The notes: generated from the letters alone by a model not told the origin. A stretch of DNA of 64,000 bases from Bacteroides sp. (GCA_023663525.1 JAMPHF010000002.1:283066-347065), one strand, 5' to 3'; numbered from the stretch's first letter, positions 25,043 to 34,889 are shown. Made by a program: numbers and translations.

Positions 25043-26272
25043 ATGAAAAAAGCGCAGCTTGAACTCATCCTCATCAATATTTCAGGGCAGGATCATCCGG
25101 GTGTCACTTCCGCACTGTCGGAGATTCTTGCGAAATACGATGCCGGCATTCTTGACATCGGTCAGGCGGACATTCACCACACCCTTTCGTTGGGCATACT
25201 TATCCGCACGGATTCATCCGTTTCCGGCAACATCATGAAGGAGCTGCTTTTCAAGGCTACCGAACTCAACGTCAGTGTCAGATTTTCTCCCGTCAGCATT
25301 GACGAGTATGAGCAATGGGTCGGTAAGCAGGGCAAGGATAGATGGATTATAACAATCCTCGGGCGAAGACTGACGGCACGGCAGATAGCGAATGTCACCG
25401 CCGAAATTTCGGCGCAGGGAATGAATATAGATGCTATACAGCGATTGACAGGACGTATGCCACTTGGTGAGGAGACACAACCGTTGTCGAAATCGTGCGT
25501 GGAATTTTCGGTGCGTGGTGTGCCTCGCGACGCGTCGGCTATGCAGGAGCGGTTCATGCAGCTCTCGCAGGAGGAGGATTTTGACATCTCGATGCAGGAG
25601 GATACCGTTTTCCGTCGTTGTCGCAGACTGATCTGTTTCGACATGGATTCGACCCTCATAGAGACTGAAGTGATTGATGAGCTTGCCATGCGTGCCGGGG
25701 TCGGTGAGGAAGTAAAGGCTATCACCGAGCGGGCTATGAGGGGTGAAATTGATTTTTCGGAGAGTTTCAAGGAGCGTGTGGCTCTGTTGAAAGGTCTTGA
25801 CGAAAGTGTCATGAAGGAGATTGCTGAAAATCTGCCTATCACAGAGGGCGTTGACCGCATGATGCAAGTACTCAAACGCGTAGGTTACAAAACCGCGATA
25901 CTTTCGGGCGGTTTCACCTATTTCGGGAATTACTTGAAACAGAAGTTCGGGTTTGATTATGTGTATGCCAACGAACTTGAAATTGTCGATGGAAAGTTGA
26001 CAGGACGCTATCTTGGTGAGATTGTCGATGGACGGCGTAAGGCGGAGTTGCTGAGACTGATTGCTCAGGTTGAGAATGTCAACATCGCGCAGACCATAGC
26101 TGTGGGTGATGGCGCAAATGACCTCCCCATGCTTTCGACTGCCGGACTCGGAATAGCTTTTCATGCCAAACCCAAAGTCAAGGCCAATGCCGAGCAGTCG
26201 ATCTCGACAATCGGTCTTGACGGAGTGCTTTATTTCCTCGGCTTCAAGGACTCATTCATTACAGAAAAGTAA
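25043..26272 (+). CDS. serB: Phosphoserine phosphatase with N-terminal ACT domains
   Basis: Last step of serine synthesis: hydrolyses phosphoserine. Residues 1-185 hold two ACT-like regulatory domains ([36 protein letters not shown]). The HAD phosphatase domain follows, with nucleophile Asp200 and Asp202 in [20 protein letters not shown] and [10 protein letters not shown]. The 409-aa length matches the ACT-SerB type, which is often feedback controlled by serine. It is a single gene convergent with the alpha-2-macroglobulin gene (20-bp gap). Confidence 0.95.
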   Translation: MKKAQLELILINISGQDHPGVTSALSEILAKYDAGILDIGQADIHHTLSLGILIRTDSSVSGNIMKELLFKATELNVSVRFSPVSIDEYEQWVGKQGKDRWIITILGRRLTARQIANVTAEISAQGMNIDAIQRLTGRMPLGEETQPLSKSCVEFSVRGVPRDASAMQERFMQLSQEEDFDISMQEDTVFRRCRRLICFDMDSTLIETEVIDELAMRAGVGEEVKAITERAMRGEIDFSESFKERVALLKGLDESVMKEIAENLPITEGVDRMMQVLKRVGYKTAILSGGFTYFGNYLKQKFGFDYVYANELEIVDGKLTGRYLGEIVDGRRKAELLRLIAQVENVNIAQTIAVGDGANDLPMLSTAGLGIAFHAKPKVKANAEQSISTIGLDGVLYFLGFKDSFITEK

Positions 26273-26292
26273 TGATATGAGCCATAGCCGGA

Positions 26293-29200
26293 TTATTGCC
26301 TGACTTCCACCCTTGTCCCGGCTGTGTGTGCGATGAACTGAGGTGCATATTGACTCTGGACGGTTGCGATGCCGGATGCAAAAGAGCCGGCATTGTTGAC
26401 CCAAAGGTCGTATGTGAGTATGTATGTGCCTTTGGGTAGATGGTCGATGAACATTCGGGTCGATGAATCACGGTTTTCCCGATAGAAATATATACCCTCC
26501 GCAAATATCGGCGCAGGCATTTGCTCGACGGGTTCATAACATGCCGGACGCTCGTCAATGATAGTGACATAGTCCATGTCGCTGTTCACTTGTAGAGTCA
26601 GTGTAACACTCACCTTATCGCCGACTTTGAATGAATCAGTGTATTTCCCGCCAACCGAGAATTTCTTGTCAATTGCGAGTTCAGGGCAGTTGTGTGCCTT
26701 GACGGATGTCATTGAATCGGTGTAGAGATAATATAATGCGCCCCATGATGGAGTGTCGCCACTGCGTGTCACTTTTAATTCGCCCTTTGACTTTTCGTCG
26801 AGAGGAAGCTGTGTGCGGAAATATCCAGTCAATCGTTCTACTTTATCAATCTCGATATGTCTTCCTGCCACGCTCACGTGCGATTCTTTGGCCGGTTCAA
26901 CCCATTTCGGTGATGTCGATAGAATTGCTGCAATCACATTTGAAGCAGTGACAGATGTACCCCAGTCATTTGCCTCTTTTTGAAGAATAAGCCATTGACG
27001 GATGTCATCTATGTCACTACATGTCGGCTCAATCATGGCAAAGGTCTCAAGGAGCATTGCTGTCGTCCCGACTTTTCCCATTGACCAGATTGTCATATCG
27101 TCAAGTGAAGGCCACCACATTCCCTTTGTCGGGGCATGGTCTGAAAATTCCCTAAGGGACGACAATATGGTTTTGGCTACTGTTGGGTAAGAGTTCTTTG
27201 CGAGAATCTGCGCATAGATGCCTTTATCGAAAATAGATGCGGATTTCCAATTTGCAAGAATCCGTTGGACGGTTGTATTGACAATTTCATTTACCGCATC
27301 CGGAGCACCGTTGAGGTCTTTGAATTTATCGCGGAGATAGACGTAGTGCGTGAAGTCTGTTTTAGGATATTTGCGGTATGTCTCTTTGGCTTTAGCGTCA
27401 ATCCACACCAGCGCATCGTTGATCATCTTTCTTAGCTCCGCTGAATCCGGGAGATAGCCGAGATGGATTAATTGCCCCATAAGCATCAGCACATTTTCAG
27501 TAGCCCATTGCGAGGCTTCATTTCCATGGGAGTTCCACGCCCACCCTCCATTGTTGCGAGTAAGTTTTCGTAAGGTCGCAATATTCGCATTAAGAGTTGA
27601 ATTTACAAGATTTTCGTCAAAAATAAGCGCAAGCCGGGTCATACGTTCGGTGTCATCTTTTGCATCGAGCATCCAAGGGCTTGCATTGAGCAATATCTGC
27701 TTGAGATCTTCATTTTTGTCAAGCATTGAGGTGAGGGTCTTGTCATCCCGCCCACTTGAGTTCCATTCCTTGAGGGCTGCGACTATCGCAGGGTTGTCAC
27801 GCATGACTCCTATGGCTATGGCTGTGGAAAAAATTGAGGCAGCGGCTTCATTGGCAGTTGATGCTTCTATGTCGAGTATGCCTGGAAGTGCTGTGACAAT
27901 GTACCAAACCGGATTATTGCAGAATTGGAGAGTCGCTACGGCACTGTTTGGAACGGGGGGAAGTGCCATACTGAAATCTCCATCCCTCGGAGCGATATAG
28001 AATGGATAAGAGTCAATGACCGGACTTACAGCCGGGAGTATGGCGAGGAGTGTCTGCTCTCCGTCAGCATAATACCCTGTCTCTGATTTTATGCGGTAGC
28101 CGATGAAAGGAGCATCGGACGGAGCTGTAACCATTGTTGAAACAATCAATGAGCCTGCTGCCGGAATTTTATCAGAATGAGTGTAGACATCAGTAACCTT
28201 TCCATCGGAAACGTTGAAAATTTCTATTGTAGTCTTGATCGTCTGTTCGACATCACTATTGTTCATCACCGAGGCCGGAATGACCACGGTGTCTCCTGCC
28301 CGTGCATAACGGGGGAGATTCGGCTGTACCATTATTGGTTTGCTTGCAATGATATCAGCCGAAAAATTTGTTGAAAGGAGCGAGTCGGTATAAGCAATTG
28401 CTTTGAATGCCCATGTAGTGTTGGCATTAGGCACAGTGAAAGTGAATGACAGATGCCCGTTGGAGTCAGTGGTGAGCATAGGCTTGAAGAATGAGAGGGT
28501 TGACTCCCGGTCACGGAATGTAAAGGGTGATTCCGTTGCTGTGAAAGTGTCTGCATTATCGGTGGCTGTTTCCTCATCCATGTCAGCCGTCGCAGCGATA
28601 TTGCCGGCTGTAGCCATCATATCCATAGCAGCACCTGCGTCCATAGATTGATTGACAGCGTATGCCTCTTCTACGTATACAGCTTCCTTGTGTTCTTTCA
28701 CAGCATCAAGATTTTCTGCTTTGCTCATCAACATACGTGTGCCTCTCAGACGTAGGGAGTTCGGGTAGAGAGAAAGACCGTATGTATAAAATTCGGGCTG
28801 CACCGAACGTATGGTTTTGAGATATTTACCGGGAATGTGGCTGTATGAATTTTGCCCTCTCCCCGTAAAAGATGTCTGATACCAGTTGTAATAATATCTC
28901 GGACCCCATGAGACTGGATTGAAAGTCCAGTTTTGGGTTACAAGAGCGTCAAGAGCGGCGTTGTACATGTCGAGTATCACGGCTGCTCTTTTCCCCTTGT
29001 CAGACTCGTCAACAACCCGGAATGTCCATGTCTCCTCGCTTCCGGGCATAAGGCGGTTGCGGAATGATTCGATGATGAACCTAAGCCCTTCCGGTTTTTT
29101 GTCTGTATGGATGTCTATTCTTGCATTTGCTGTACGATAATTTCCCGTCAATGCGATTTCCATGACGGCTTTTTCAATGCTGTCAGGGAGAAAGACAGGC

Positions 29201-31998
29201 AATCGGTGCATACCACGCTCAGTGGAGATCCATTTCCTGCTGATTATTGTGTCTTCACTATGGATTGTCACGAGCAAATTGGTATTGCAATCAACTGCAT
29301 AAAGCCATTTAGCGGGTGTGGTACTTGATACGGTTATGGCGTTGTGGGGATACCATAACAATTCACCGGGACAAGGTGTTTCATTGTCCGTCGGGCGGTA
29401 CAGAACCACATCATTGGTAACTGAATCGGCGAGAGCTTTGTCGGGAAGTGTAAAACAGATCCGGTATTTGCCTGATGATAGCGAGGCGAGGTCGATTGGT
29501 ACATTCTTATTCGTCAAGATCCCGCTCATCATTTTCGCTTTATCACGATAGATGGTGTAGTTTACCGGCATAGCGATGATGGAATCGCGGAAATTCACGA
29601 CTTGTGCTTTTATAGCCAAAGTTGGTGATGTGATGTCAATGTTTTCAGGTACTGATGCTTTGATTATATAGCGTGTGCCGTTAGCGAAGGATGTAGAAGC
29701 GGTCTGAGTTTCTCCCGCCGGAGAAAGAGCTGCAACCGATACAGAGAAAATCCCGTCGGGAATTGGTGACATCTCAAGAACATCTTTGGGTATGACAATT
29801 TCAATCAATCCTTCGGGGTCGGTTGTGGAGGTCAATGTGTAGAATTTCATTCCTGATTGTCTGTTCCACCACCAACGTGAACGAGATGATGCAGATAGTT
29901 CAACTGTAAGCCGTGCGTCACCAACAGGGAAACCGGCGTAGGTTTCGACATTTCCACGGACTGTGACAGCTCCGGGGATGGGGCAATCCTTCTCGACAGG
30001 ATCAAGGATAACCTTGAATGTCGGGAGTTTATAGTCCGAAACCATAAAACTTACCGGATTGGAGTATTTGTCGATTGATATGTTGAAACGACCGGTCAGA
30101 CAATCATCAGGAATTTTAAAAGTCCCTTCCACTCGCCCGAATTCATCGGTCGTCACATCCAATGAGTCAATCACATTATAGGAGGCATCACGCAGAAACG
30201 CCTTGACTGCTTGCGAGATGACGGAACGGTGTGCATCTCCTCGGTATTCATATAGTATGGACATCCAGTTGACGCTGTCACCGGGATGGTAAAGAGAAAG
30301 AGCTGAATAGCCGGAGGCAGCTTTGCGCCAGGTTGTGTCGCGTTGAGATTTATTTCGCGCATTAATCCATACGGATGGAGTGAAACGGTCACCATTCTTA
30401 GTCATGAATACGTTTCCCGGCAGGTTGACATCCAAAGCACCATCGCCATTTGTTCTGCCTATGGAACGCAATTTGTCAGATTGCCTGCGCGATTCGAGTA
30501 TTGATATTTCTGCATTATTTACCGGCGCACCCGTCATTGCATCGAGTGCCCATATCGTGTTTTTTTCAAACTCAGAAACCGCCAATGCGTAATGTGTGAC
30601 ATTGATTTTGTCATACCACCGTCGGTCTTTGAGCGTTAGACCATCAATCGTGGCTATCGCGATATAATTACCCGGTTCTTCAAATGTGAAATTTACTTCT
30701 GTACTTTTGCGGAACGGGACTTCTGCATCCGGGGCAATTGAAAATGGCACTACTGCCAGTGGTTTCATTTCGGGTAAACCTTTACAGTTGTATGACCTGT
30801 CAGTGATCGGGGAGGAAGAAACGTTGTAGATATAAATCTTGCCGCTTTTTACGTTGACAGCATTGATTTTGAATGACATCATTGCGCCCGGAGCAACTAT
30901 TTCGGGATATGACAGGGTGACATTCTGTTCCTCCAAACTCAGCCGGATATTTAACAGAGCATTACGTTGAGGATAGGCAGGGAATGCCGTGAGATTGTGA
31001 TTGACAGCCGTGTAAAGCCATTCGCATTGATTCGCGTCGTTGCGGGGGATATTCAGAAGAATATCTCCGGAGTATTCAGATGCCTGATTCTCGTCATACA
31101 TACTCTGCATTAGAGCGAATCTCCTGTCATCCAACGACTGCCCCGATGTTGTGGCATCATCGTAGATATGTGAGCTGATGAAATTCAGACGGTTAAGATC
31201 CGTGTTGATGAATGGCGCAGACCCCGGCTCGTGAAAACGGAGCAATGAAGCATAGATTTCAAGAATCTTAGCGACTATGGGATCATGTTTGGTGAAAGGG
31301 AGTGAGACATAGATGTCGTGACGTGTGAGCAACCCCCATGAAAGCAATGTGTTGATATTTCCGCAAGAAGTGAGCAGATTTATTGAGCGGTAAGCCACGA
31401 AGTCATAGAGAGTAGGGTAGTAGAGTTCCGTCAACCGTTGGACGCTCTGTGATTGATGGCCGGCGGTGTTGTCTCCGGCAAGTCCTATGACCGAGGAATA
31501 TGACGTTATCGGTGCTGAACGTAGAGATGTCTGATATGATAGAGCTTTCTCTGCGAGAGAACTTATTTTCAGTCGGAACTGTCCGCCACTCCATTCATAT
31601 ATGTCAGACTGGACAGGCGAAAGAGGAATATCACGGGAGTCATACTTCCAGCGTGACGATGAATATATGGCATTGTAGATGTCGGCTTGTAAGGTCAGAA
31701 GCATGGCTTTAAGTACCGGATCAGTGGAGACAGTGGCAATACTGTCGATACGTGCCAGTGCTTTAGTGCAGTTTGTCGCATCAATGGAAGCCTGTGCAAG
31801 ATAATAGTTCATCAGAGCGCGCGTAATCCTCGGACCGTCTTTTGCGGCAAGTGCTGAGCACAGTTCTTTTTCTGCATCCATGCTGACCGTTTTCGGATAG
31901 GCGAAATCAGGTTGCCGGGTGACGTTTGCATTCATATCGTTTAAACAAAGTATGGATATGAATGTGAGCAGTAGGATTCTGATTCTACTGATGCGCAT
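26293..31998 (-). CDS. Alpha-2-macroglobulin family protein
   Basis: A 1901-aa exported protein with signal peptide MRISRIRILLLTFISILCL. A helical/TPR-like N-terminal region (about 30-360) leads into macroglobulin beta domains and a bait-like region, recognisable by blocks such as PDDCLTGRFNISID and SFTFTVPNANTTWAFKAIAYT, then a helical alpha-domain and receptor-like end. The position where thioester forms carry CxEQ reads STANEAAASIF, so the covalent trapping thioester is absent. Bacterial relatives inhibit proteases in the periplasm; some Bacteroidales ones may serve other envelope roles. It follows the Spy-like gene by about 97 bp. Confidence 0.85.
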   Translation of the reverse strand: MRISRIRILLLTFISILCLNDMNANVTRQPDFAYPKTVSMDAEKELCSALAAKDGPRITRALMNYYLAQASIDATNCTKALARIDSIATVSTDPVLKAMLLTLQADIYNAIYSSSRWKYDSRDIPLSPVQSDIYEWSGGQFRLKISSLAEKALSYQTSLRSAPITSYSSVIGLAGDNTAGHQSQSVQRLTELYYPTLYDFVAYRSINLLTSCGNINTLLSWGLLTRHDIYVSLPFTKHDPIVAKILEIYASLLRFHEPGSAPFINTDLNRLNFISSHIYDDATTSGQSLDDRRFALMQSMYDENQASEYSGDILLNIPRNDANQCEWLYTAVNHNLTAFPAYPQRNALLNIRLSLEEQNVTLSYPEIVAPGAMMSFKINAVNVKSGKIYIYNVSSSPITDRSYNCKGLPEMKPLAVVPFSIAPDAEVPFRKSTEVNFTFEEPGNYIAIATIDGLTLKDRRWYDKINVTHYALAVSEFEKNTIWALDAMTGAPVNNAEISILESRRQSDKLRSIGRTNGDGALDVNLPGNVFMTKNGDRFTPSVWINARNKSQRDTTWRKAASGYSALSLYHPGDSVNWMSILYEYRGDAHRSVISQAVKAFLRDASYNVIDSLDVTTDEFGRVEGTFKIPDDCLTGRFNISIDKYSNPVSFMVSDYKLPTFKVILDPVEKDCPIPGAVTVRGNVETYAGFPVGDARLTVELSASSRSRWWWNRQSGMKFYTLTSTTDPEGLIEIVIPKDVLEMSPIPDGIFSVSVAALSPAGETQTASTSFANGTRYIIKASVPENIDITSPTLAIKAQVVNFRDSIIAMPVNYTIYRDKAKMMSGILTNKNVPIDLASLSSGKYRICFTLPDKALADSVTNDVVLYRPTDNETPCPGELLWYPHNAITVSSTTPAKWLYAVDCNTNLLVTIHSEDTIISRKWISTERGMHRLPVFLPDSIEKAVMEIALTGNYRTANARIDIHTDKKPEGLRFIIESFRNRLMPGSEETWTFRVVDESDKGKRAAVILDMYNAALDALVTQNWTFNPVSWGPRYYYNWYQTSFTGRGQNSYSHIPGKYLKTIRSVQPEFYTYGLSLYPNSLRLRGTRMLMSKAENLDAVKEHKEAVYVEEAYAVNQSMDAGAAMDMMATAGNIAATADMDEETATDNADTFTATESPFTFRDRESTLSFFKPMLTTDSNGHLSFTFTVPNANTTWAFKAIAYTDSLLSTNFSADIIASKPIMVQPNLPRYARAGDTVVIPASVMNNSDVEQTIKTTIEIFNVSDGKVTDVYTHSDKIPAAGSLIVSTMVTAPSDAPFIGYRIKSETGYYADGEQTLLAILPAVSPVIDSYPFYIAPRDGDFSMALPPVPNSAVATLQFCNNPVWYIVTALPGILDIEASTANEAAASIFSTAIAIGVMRDNPAIVAALKEWNSSGRDDKTLTSMLDKNEDLKQILLNASPWMLDAKDDTERMTRLALIFDENLVNSTLNANIATLRKLTRNNGGWAWNSHGNEASQWATENVLMLMGQLIHLGYLPDSAELRKMINDALVWIDAKAKETYRKYPKTDFTHYVYLRDKFKDLNGAPDAVNEIVNTTVQRILANWKSASIFDKGIYAQILAKNSYPTVAKTILSSLREFSDHAPTKGMWWPSLDDMTIWSMGKVGTTAMLLETFAMIEPTCSDIDDIRQWLILQKEANDWGTSVTASNVIAAILSTSPKWVEPAKESHVSVAGRHIEIDKVERLTGYFRTQLPLDEKSKGELKVTRSGDTPSWGALYYLYTDSMTSVKAHNCPELAIDKKFSVGGKYTDSFKVGDKVSVTLTLQVNSDMDYVTIIDERPACYEPVEQMPAPIFAEGIYFYRENRDSSTRMFIDHLPKGTYILTYDLWVNNAGSFASGIATVQSQYAPQFIAHTAGTRVEVRQ

Positions 31999-32095
31999 AA
32001 GGTATATATGTTAGGAAGTTTATTTTGGGAGAAAGAAGAATAGTAACAGGAAGGATGAGAGAGGAGTGAGGATGTGATGAGAAGTGGAGATTTGT

Positions 32096-32563
32096 TTACT
32101 TCTTGTTGTGGCGGTGTTGTCTCATGAGTTGACGCGTGAAGTCGCGTTCGGCATCCTTGAGCTGAAACAACTGTTTTGGCGTGAGGATTTCCTTGTAGTC
32201 CTTGAAATACTTCATTTCAATTTCGTTCTCGCGGCCCTTGAGTTCATAGAAAGCTTCGGCTGCTTTCTCATATTCAAGGTCGGTAGCGTTACCGCCTTTT
32301 TTTGCAGTCTGGCGGTATAATTTCTCGGCCTCATCCTGGACTTTGCGTATGTATTCATCCATTGAGTTGTAAAGAGGGAGGAATTTGTCCTTCTGCTCCT
32401 CGGTCAAAGCGAGTTTTTTGGCGATGAAGTCATTTTTATATTGCTGCATTTCTTTCATCCACACTTCGCGTTCACGATCGGATGGGCGTTGCTGGGCTTG
32501 TGAACCGATTGGGAGAATTACAGCCGTGAGGATGAGGATGAGTGAAAGAGCGAATTTTTTCAT
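32096..32563 (-). CDS. Spy/CpxP-like periplasmic protein
   Basis: A 155-aa exported helical protein. The signal peptide MKKFALSLILILTAVILPIG ends near SQAQ. The mature part has the LTEEQ-type motif of the Spy/CpxP/LTXXQ family (ALTEEQKDKFLPLYNSM) and a long charged helix. Family members are periplasmic chaperones or stress sensors. An earlier ATG at 32590 would add 9 residues before the signal peptide and is less likely. It lies directly downstream of the sigma/anti-sigma pair, which suggests it belongs to that response. Confidence 0.8.
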   Translation of the reverse strand: MKKFALSLILILTAVILPIGSQAQQRPSDREREVWMKEMQQYKNDFIAKKLALTEEQKDKFLPLYNSMDEYIRKVQDEAEKLYRQTAKKGGNATDLEYEKAAEAFYELKGRENEIEMKYFKDYKEILTPKQLFQLKDAERDFTRQLMRQHRHNKK

Positions 32564-32601
32564 AAATTGAAGAACTAAATTGTTATTCATGAAGCCGTGA
32601 A

Positions 32602-33084
32602 TCAGATTTCGGAAAGTGGAAATTGAGGCTCGTCAGGGGTTTCCAAGGTCGAGTCGGTGAATTCGGGCATGATGGCATCATCGGAGTCAAGCGAATATGA
32701 GGCGGGTTCAAAACCTGTCTCATACAATGCATCCATCATCTGGTAGTCATCCACGTCACATTCGTCAATGAAATAGTCATTGATGAAATATTCATTGTTG
32801 ATGGCAGCCGTCATGATGGGGTTGTTCTCGAATGAAAGTCCGTAAGAATCATGACGCATGAGATCAAACATCTTCATCATGCACCATACACCCATGAACA
32901 TAGCGGCCATATAGACGTAGGGTCTCACCCGTTGCCAGAATGAGCGAGGCATGACTTTGGGAGTCTTTTTCTCCCATTCCTGAGTCGGAAGTGAGGCTGC
33001 CATTTTTTCCGCGAAACTTTCAAAATAACCGTCAGGGACCGTCATTCCGTCATTTCGGTTGATTTGAGTCAGTATATCTTTCAT
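32602..33084 (-). CDS. Putative anti-sigma factor (single-pass membrane protein)
   Basis: A 160-aa protein starting MKDILTQINRNDGMTVPDGYFESFAEKM; a longer GTG-initiated form from 33156 is possible. The PDGYFESFAEKM segment is common at the start of cytoplasmic domains in Bacteroidales proteins encoded after ECF sigma factors. One transmembrane helix (about PYVYMAAMFMGVWCMMKMF) is followed by an acidic extracytoplasmic tail rich in Asp/Glu. Position next to the sigma factor and topology suggest an anti-sigma factor; no ZAS zinc motif is seen. Confidence 0.65.
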   Translation of the reverse strand: MKDILTQINRNDGMTVPDGYFESFAEKMAASLPTQEWEKKTPKVMPRSFWQRVRPYVYMAAMFMGVWCMMKMFDLMRHDSYGLSFENNPIMTAAINNEYFINDYFIDECDVDDYQMMDALYETGFEPASYSLDSDDAIMPEFTDSTLETPDEPQFPLSEI

Positions 33085-33189
33085 CGGTATGTCGAATTTA
33101 TTTTTGAAACTTTTAAATTGGCCGTGTATGGCTTCAAAATCGGATATATCATACACTTTTATGATTAGACTTTTTTTCAGACGGTAGGT

Positions 33190-33750
33190 TTAATCGCTGT
33201 CATCAAAAAATTGTTCAATTTTTTTCACGGCAAGATGATATGAGGCTTTCAATGCTCCGACAGAAGTCCCCATGATTTCAGACATCTGTTCATACTTCAT
33301 GTCATCGTAGTAGCGCATATTGAACACGAGACGCTGTTTTTCGGGCAATGTGGCTATCGCCTCACGGAGCTTGAGCGCAAGAGCATCACCGTCGATATTC
33401 GTGTCGGCATGAATCGTCGAGACGATTCCTGATTCCTCATCGTCAAGCGAAAGGCCTCGACGTTTACTCTCTTTTTCAAGAAAGGAGAGGCTTTCGTTTA
33501 TGGCGATTTTGTAGAGCCATGTCGATAGTTTGGCATCACCGCGAAAATTTTCGATGTTCTGCCAGGCTTTTAAAAATGTGTTCTGGAGAATGTCGTCAGT
33601 ATCCTCATGTGATTGCACCATGCGTCGGATCTGACGGTAAAGAGGCTCTGTGTATAGTTTAATGAGTTCACTGAAAGCCTCACGGCAGGTCGAGGGGTCT
33701 CTCAACCGTGCCACAAGTTTCTCGTCGTCAAGCATAGCCTCTTTAGTCAT
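33190..33750 (-). CDS. ECF-type RNA polymerase sigma factor
   Basis: A 186-aa sigma-70 factor with regions 2 and 4. Region 2 is FSELIKLYTEPLYRQIRRMV...DTDDILQNTFLKAW, and region 4 is LPEKQRLVFNMRYYDDMKYEQMSEIMGTSVGALKASYHLAVKKI. It directs RNA polymerase to a stress regulon and is probably held by the membrane protein encoded 105 bp downstream. A good -7 box lies 56 bp upstream; whether the factor controls its own promoter cannot be seen. Confidence 0.93.
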   Translation of the reverse strand: MTKEAMLDDEKLVARLRDPSTCREAFSELIKLYTEPLYRQIRRMVQSHEDTDDILQNTFLKAWQNIENFRGDAKLSTWLYKIAINESLSFLEKESKRRGLSLDDEESGIVSTIHADTNIDGDALALKLREAIATLPEKQRLVFNMRYYDDMKYEQMSEIMGTSVGALKASYHLAVKKIEQFFDDSD

Positions 33751-33805
33751 GTGAGATGATGATTATGGTCAGTGGATATTGTTGATGCCTACTTCTTGTT
33801 TTTGA

Positions 33806-33813
33806 CAAAATTA
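33806..33813 (-). promoter_or_regulatory. -7 box for the sigma factor operon
   Basis: Reads TAATTTTG on the minus strand, a perfect TAnnTTTG, 56 bp upstream of the sigma factor start. No -33 TTG is evident. Confidence 0.5.
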
Positions 33814-33832
33814 GCAAAAATTTTGGGAACCC

Positions 33833-33918
33833 TCTCTAATAAAAACGCCTAATAGTTGTTAATTGATTGCTAATATCCTGAGATCTAAAAGATTTGTGCG
33901 ACGATGTTTTATTAGAGA
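33833..33918. repeat. Spaced inverted repeat upstream of the sigma operon
   Basis: TCTCTAATAAAAAC (33833-33846) and GTTTTATTAGAGA (33906-33918) are inverted copies differing by one A, separated by about 59 bp. They lie beyond the sigma operon promoter and might be an operator or a shared AT-rich element. No function can be assigned. Confidence 0.35.
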
Positions 33919-33955
33919 CCCTGCGTCTCACTGACAGATGTCATGAGGCGCAGGG
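33919..33955 (-). terminator. Hairpin after the 78-aa gene, likely terminator
   Basis: A 12-bp stem with one mismatch (33919-33930 with 33944-33955) and a 13-base loop. On the minus strand it lies about 25 bp past the 78-aa gene and is followed by TCTAATAAAA, a poor U-tract. Confidence 0.5.
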
Positions 33956-33979
33956 CAGGGGTGATGTTGACGTTTTGCA

Positions 33980-34216
33980 TTATTTATCCGCGTATGACAA
34001 GATGGTGGGGCTTTCGATATCGACACCATAGTCCTGTGCGCGCTGAAGTATCGCTTTGGCGAGTTTTGGCTTCAGTTCCTCCGGGCAGTAGCGGAAATAG
34101 GCTTCTGCCGCGCGGACATGGGCTGCATCGGGCATTGGGTATTCTCGTCGTTCGGGAAGGCCGAACACGCTGTCGGGCAATTCTTTGCGCTCCTCGTATG
34201 AGATTTTGTCATTCAT
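33980..34216 (-). CDS. Small conserved-type protein of unknown function
   Basis: A 78-aa soluble protein. It contains ELPDSVFGLPERREYPMPD followed by AAHVRAAEAYFRYCPEE, a pattern I recall in short proteins and protease-like phage or host proteins where a Phe-Pro/Gly-Leu-Pro block precedes a DxxHxRxA helix. The function is unknown. It sits between the sigma operon and a small outer-membrane barrel gene, with a 33-bp gap to the latter, on the same strand. No promoter box is visible directly upstream. Confidence 0.65.
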   Translation of the reverse strand: MNDKISYEERKELPDSVFGLPERREYPMPDAAHVRAAEAYFRYCPEELKPKLAKAILQRAQDYGVDIESPTILSYADK

Positions 34217-34249
34217 AGCTTAAAATTTTATGTATTCATCATTGTGCGG

Positions 34250-34765
34250 TCAGAGGTTGAAACGGAAACCGACCTGCAGGAGACCCTGCGCGCCGAATCC
34301 GAGTTCACCGAATATACTCGTCACGCGTGAAAGTCCTACTTCAGCACATAGGGGTGAGGCCTGGAATGCAAAGTAAGCCTTGTTCTTTGACCAATCATCG
34401 GAAGCCATGTGTGTGATGTCAACGCCTATGCCGAGGTGGCCGTAGAGGGTGACAATGCTATTGCGATAATAATCATAGCGACCATTCAGCATGAACACGT
34501 GGTAGTATGCGTTCGCATCGTCGGAATGCTTGTAGCTTGTGCTGGAAAACGTGTATGTGGCACCGAGCGAGAAATTCGGTGCGACTTTGAAGTTGACACC
34601 TGCTGTAAGTGCCCCCCACGCGTTGTTCACCGGACCGTAGTCATGCATGTCGGTCGCATCCATTTGTGTATAGCCTCCGTAGCCAATCTGAAGCTGAGCT
34701 TTCTGTGCCTGTGCACCAATAGCCATCCCGAAGACAGCGAGCATGATAAGAAGAATCTTTTTCAT
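34250..34765 (-). CDS. Small outer-membrane beta-barrel protein
   Basis: A 171-aa protein with signal peptide MKKILLIMLAVFGMAIGAQAQ and alternating hydrophobic strands typical of an 8-stranded barrel (OmpA/OmpX-like or PorT-like). It ends in GLLQVGFRFNL, an aromatic-rich outer-membrane C-terminus with Phe before the last two residues. The start at 34765 is chosen because it opens the signal peptide; the frame extends 44 codons further into a noncoding-like region. The specific role is unknown. Confidence 0.8.
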   Translation of the reverse strand: MKKILLIMLAVFGMAIGAQAQKAQLQIGYGGYTQMDATDMHDYGPVNNAWGALTAGVNFKVAPNFSLGATYTFSSTSYKHSDDANAYYHVFMLNGRYDYYRNSIVTLYGHLGIGVDITHMASDDWSKNKAYFAFQASPLCAEVGLSRVTSIFGELGFGAQGLLQVGFRFNL

Positions 34766-34845
34766 CACGAATTTTTGTTTGATGGATAGTAAATGTTTTG
34801 AAAAAAGTGAGTCGGTCTTTGCGTGAGGCGAGAGTTTTGACGGAA

Positions 34846-34889
34846 GTAAAAAAAATAATGTGACTGACGCGATATTGTCAGTCACATTA
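34846..34889 (-). terminator. Intrinsic terminator after the lptD-like gene
   Basis: A perfect 13-bp stem (34856-34868 with 34877-34889) with an 8-base loop. On the minus strand it is followed by a T-rich run (A-run at 34848-34855 on the plus strand). It lies about 63 bp past the LptD-like stop codon. Confidence 0.85.

Noticed and set aside
25174..26164. Two long minus-strand frames opposite serB
   Set aside because: SerB motifs on the plus strand are complete; the antisense frames are Ser/Arg- or Leu/His-rich shadows.
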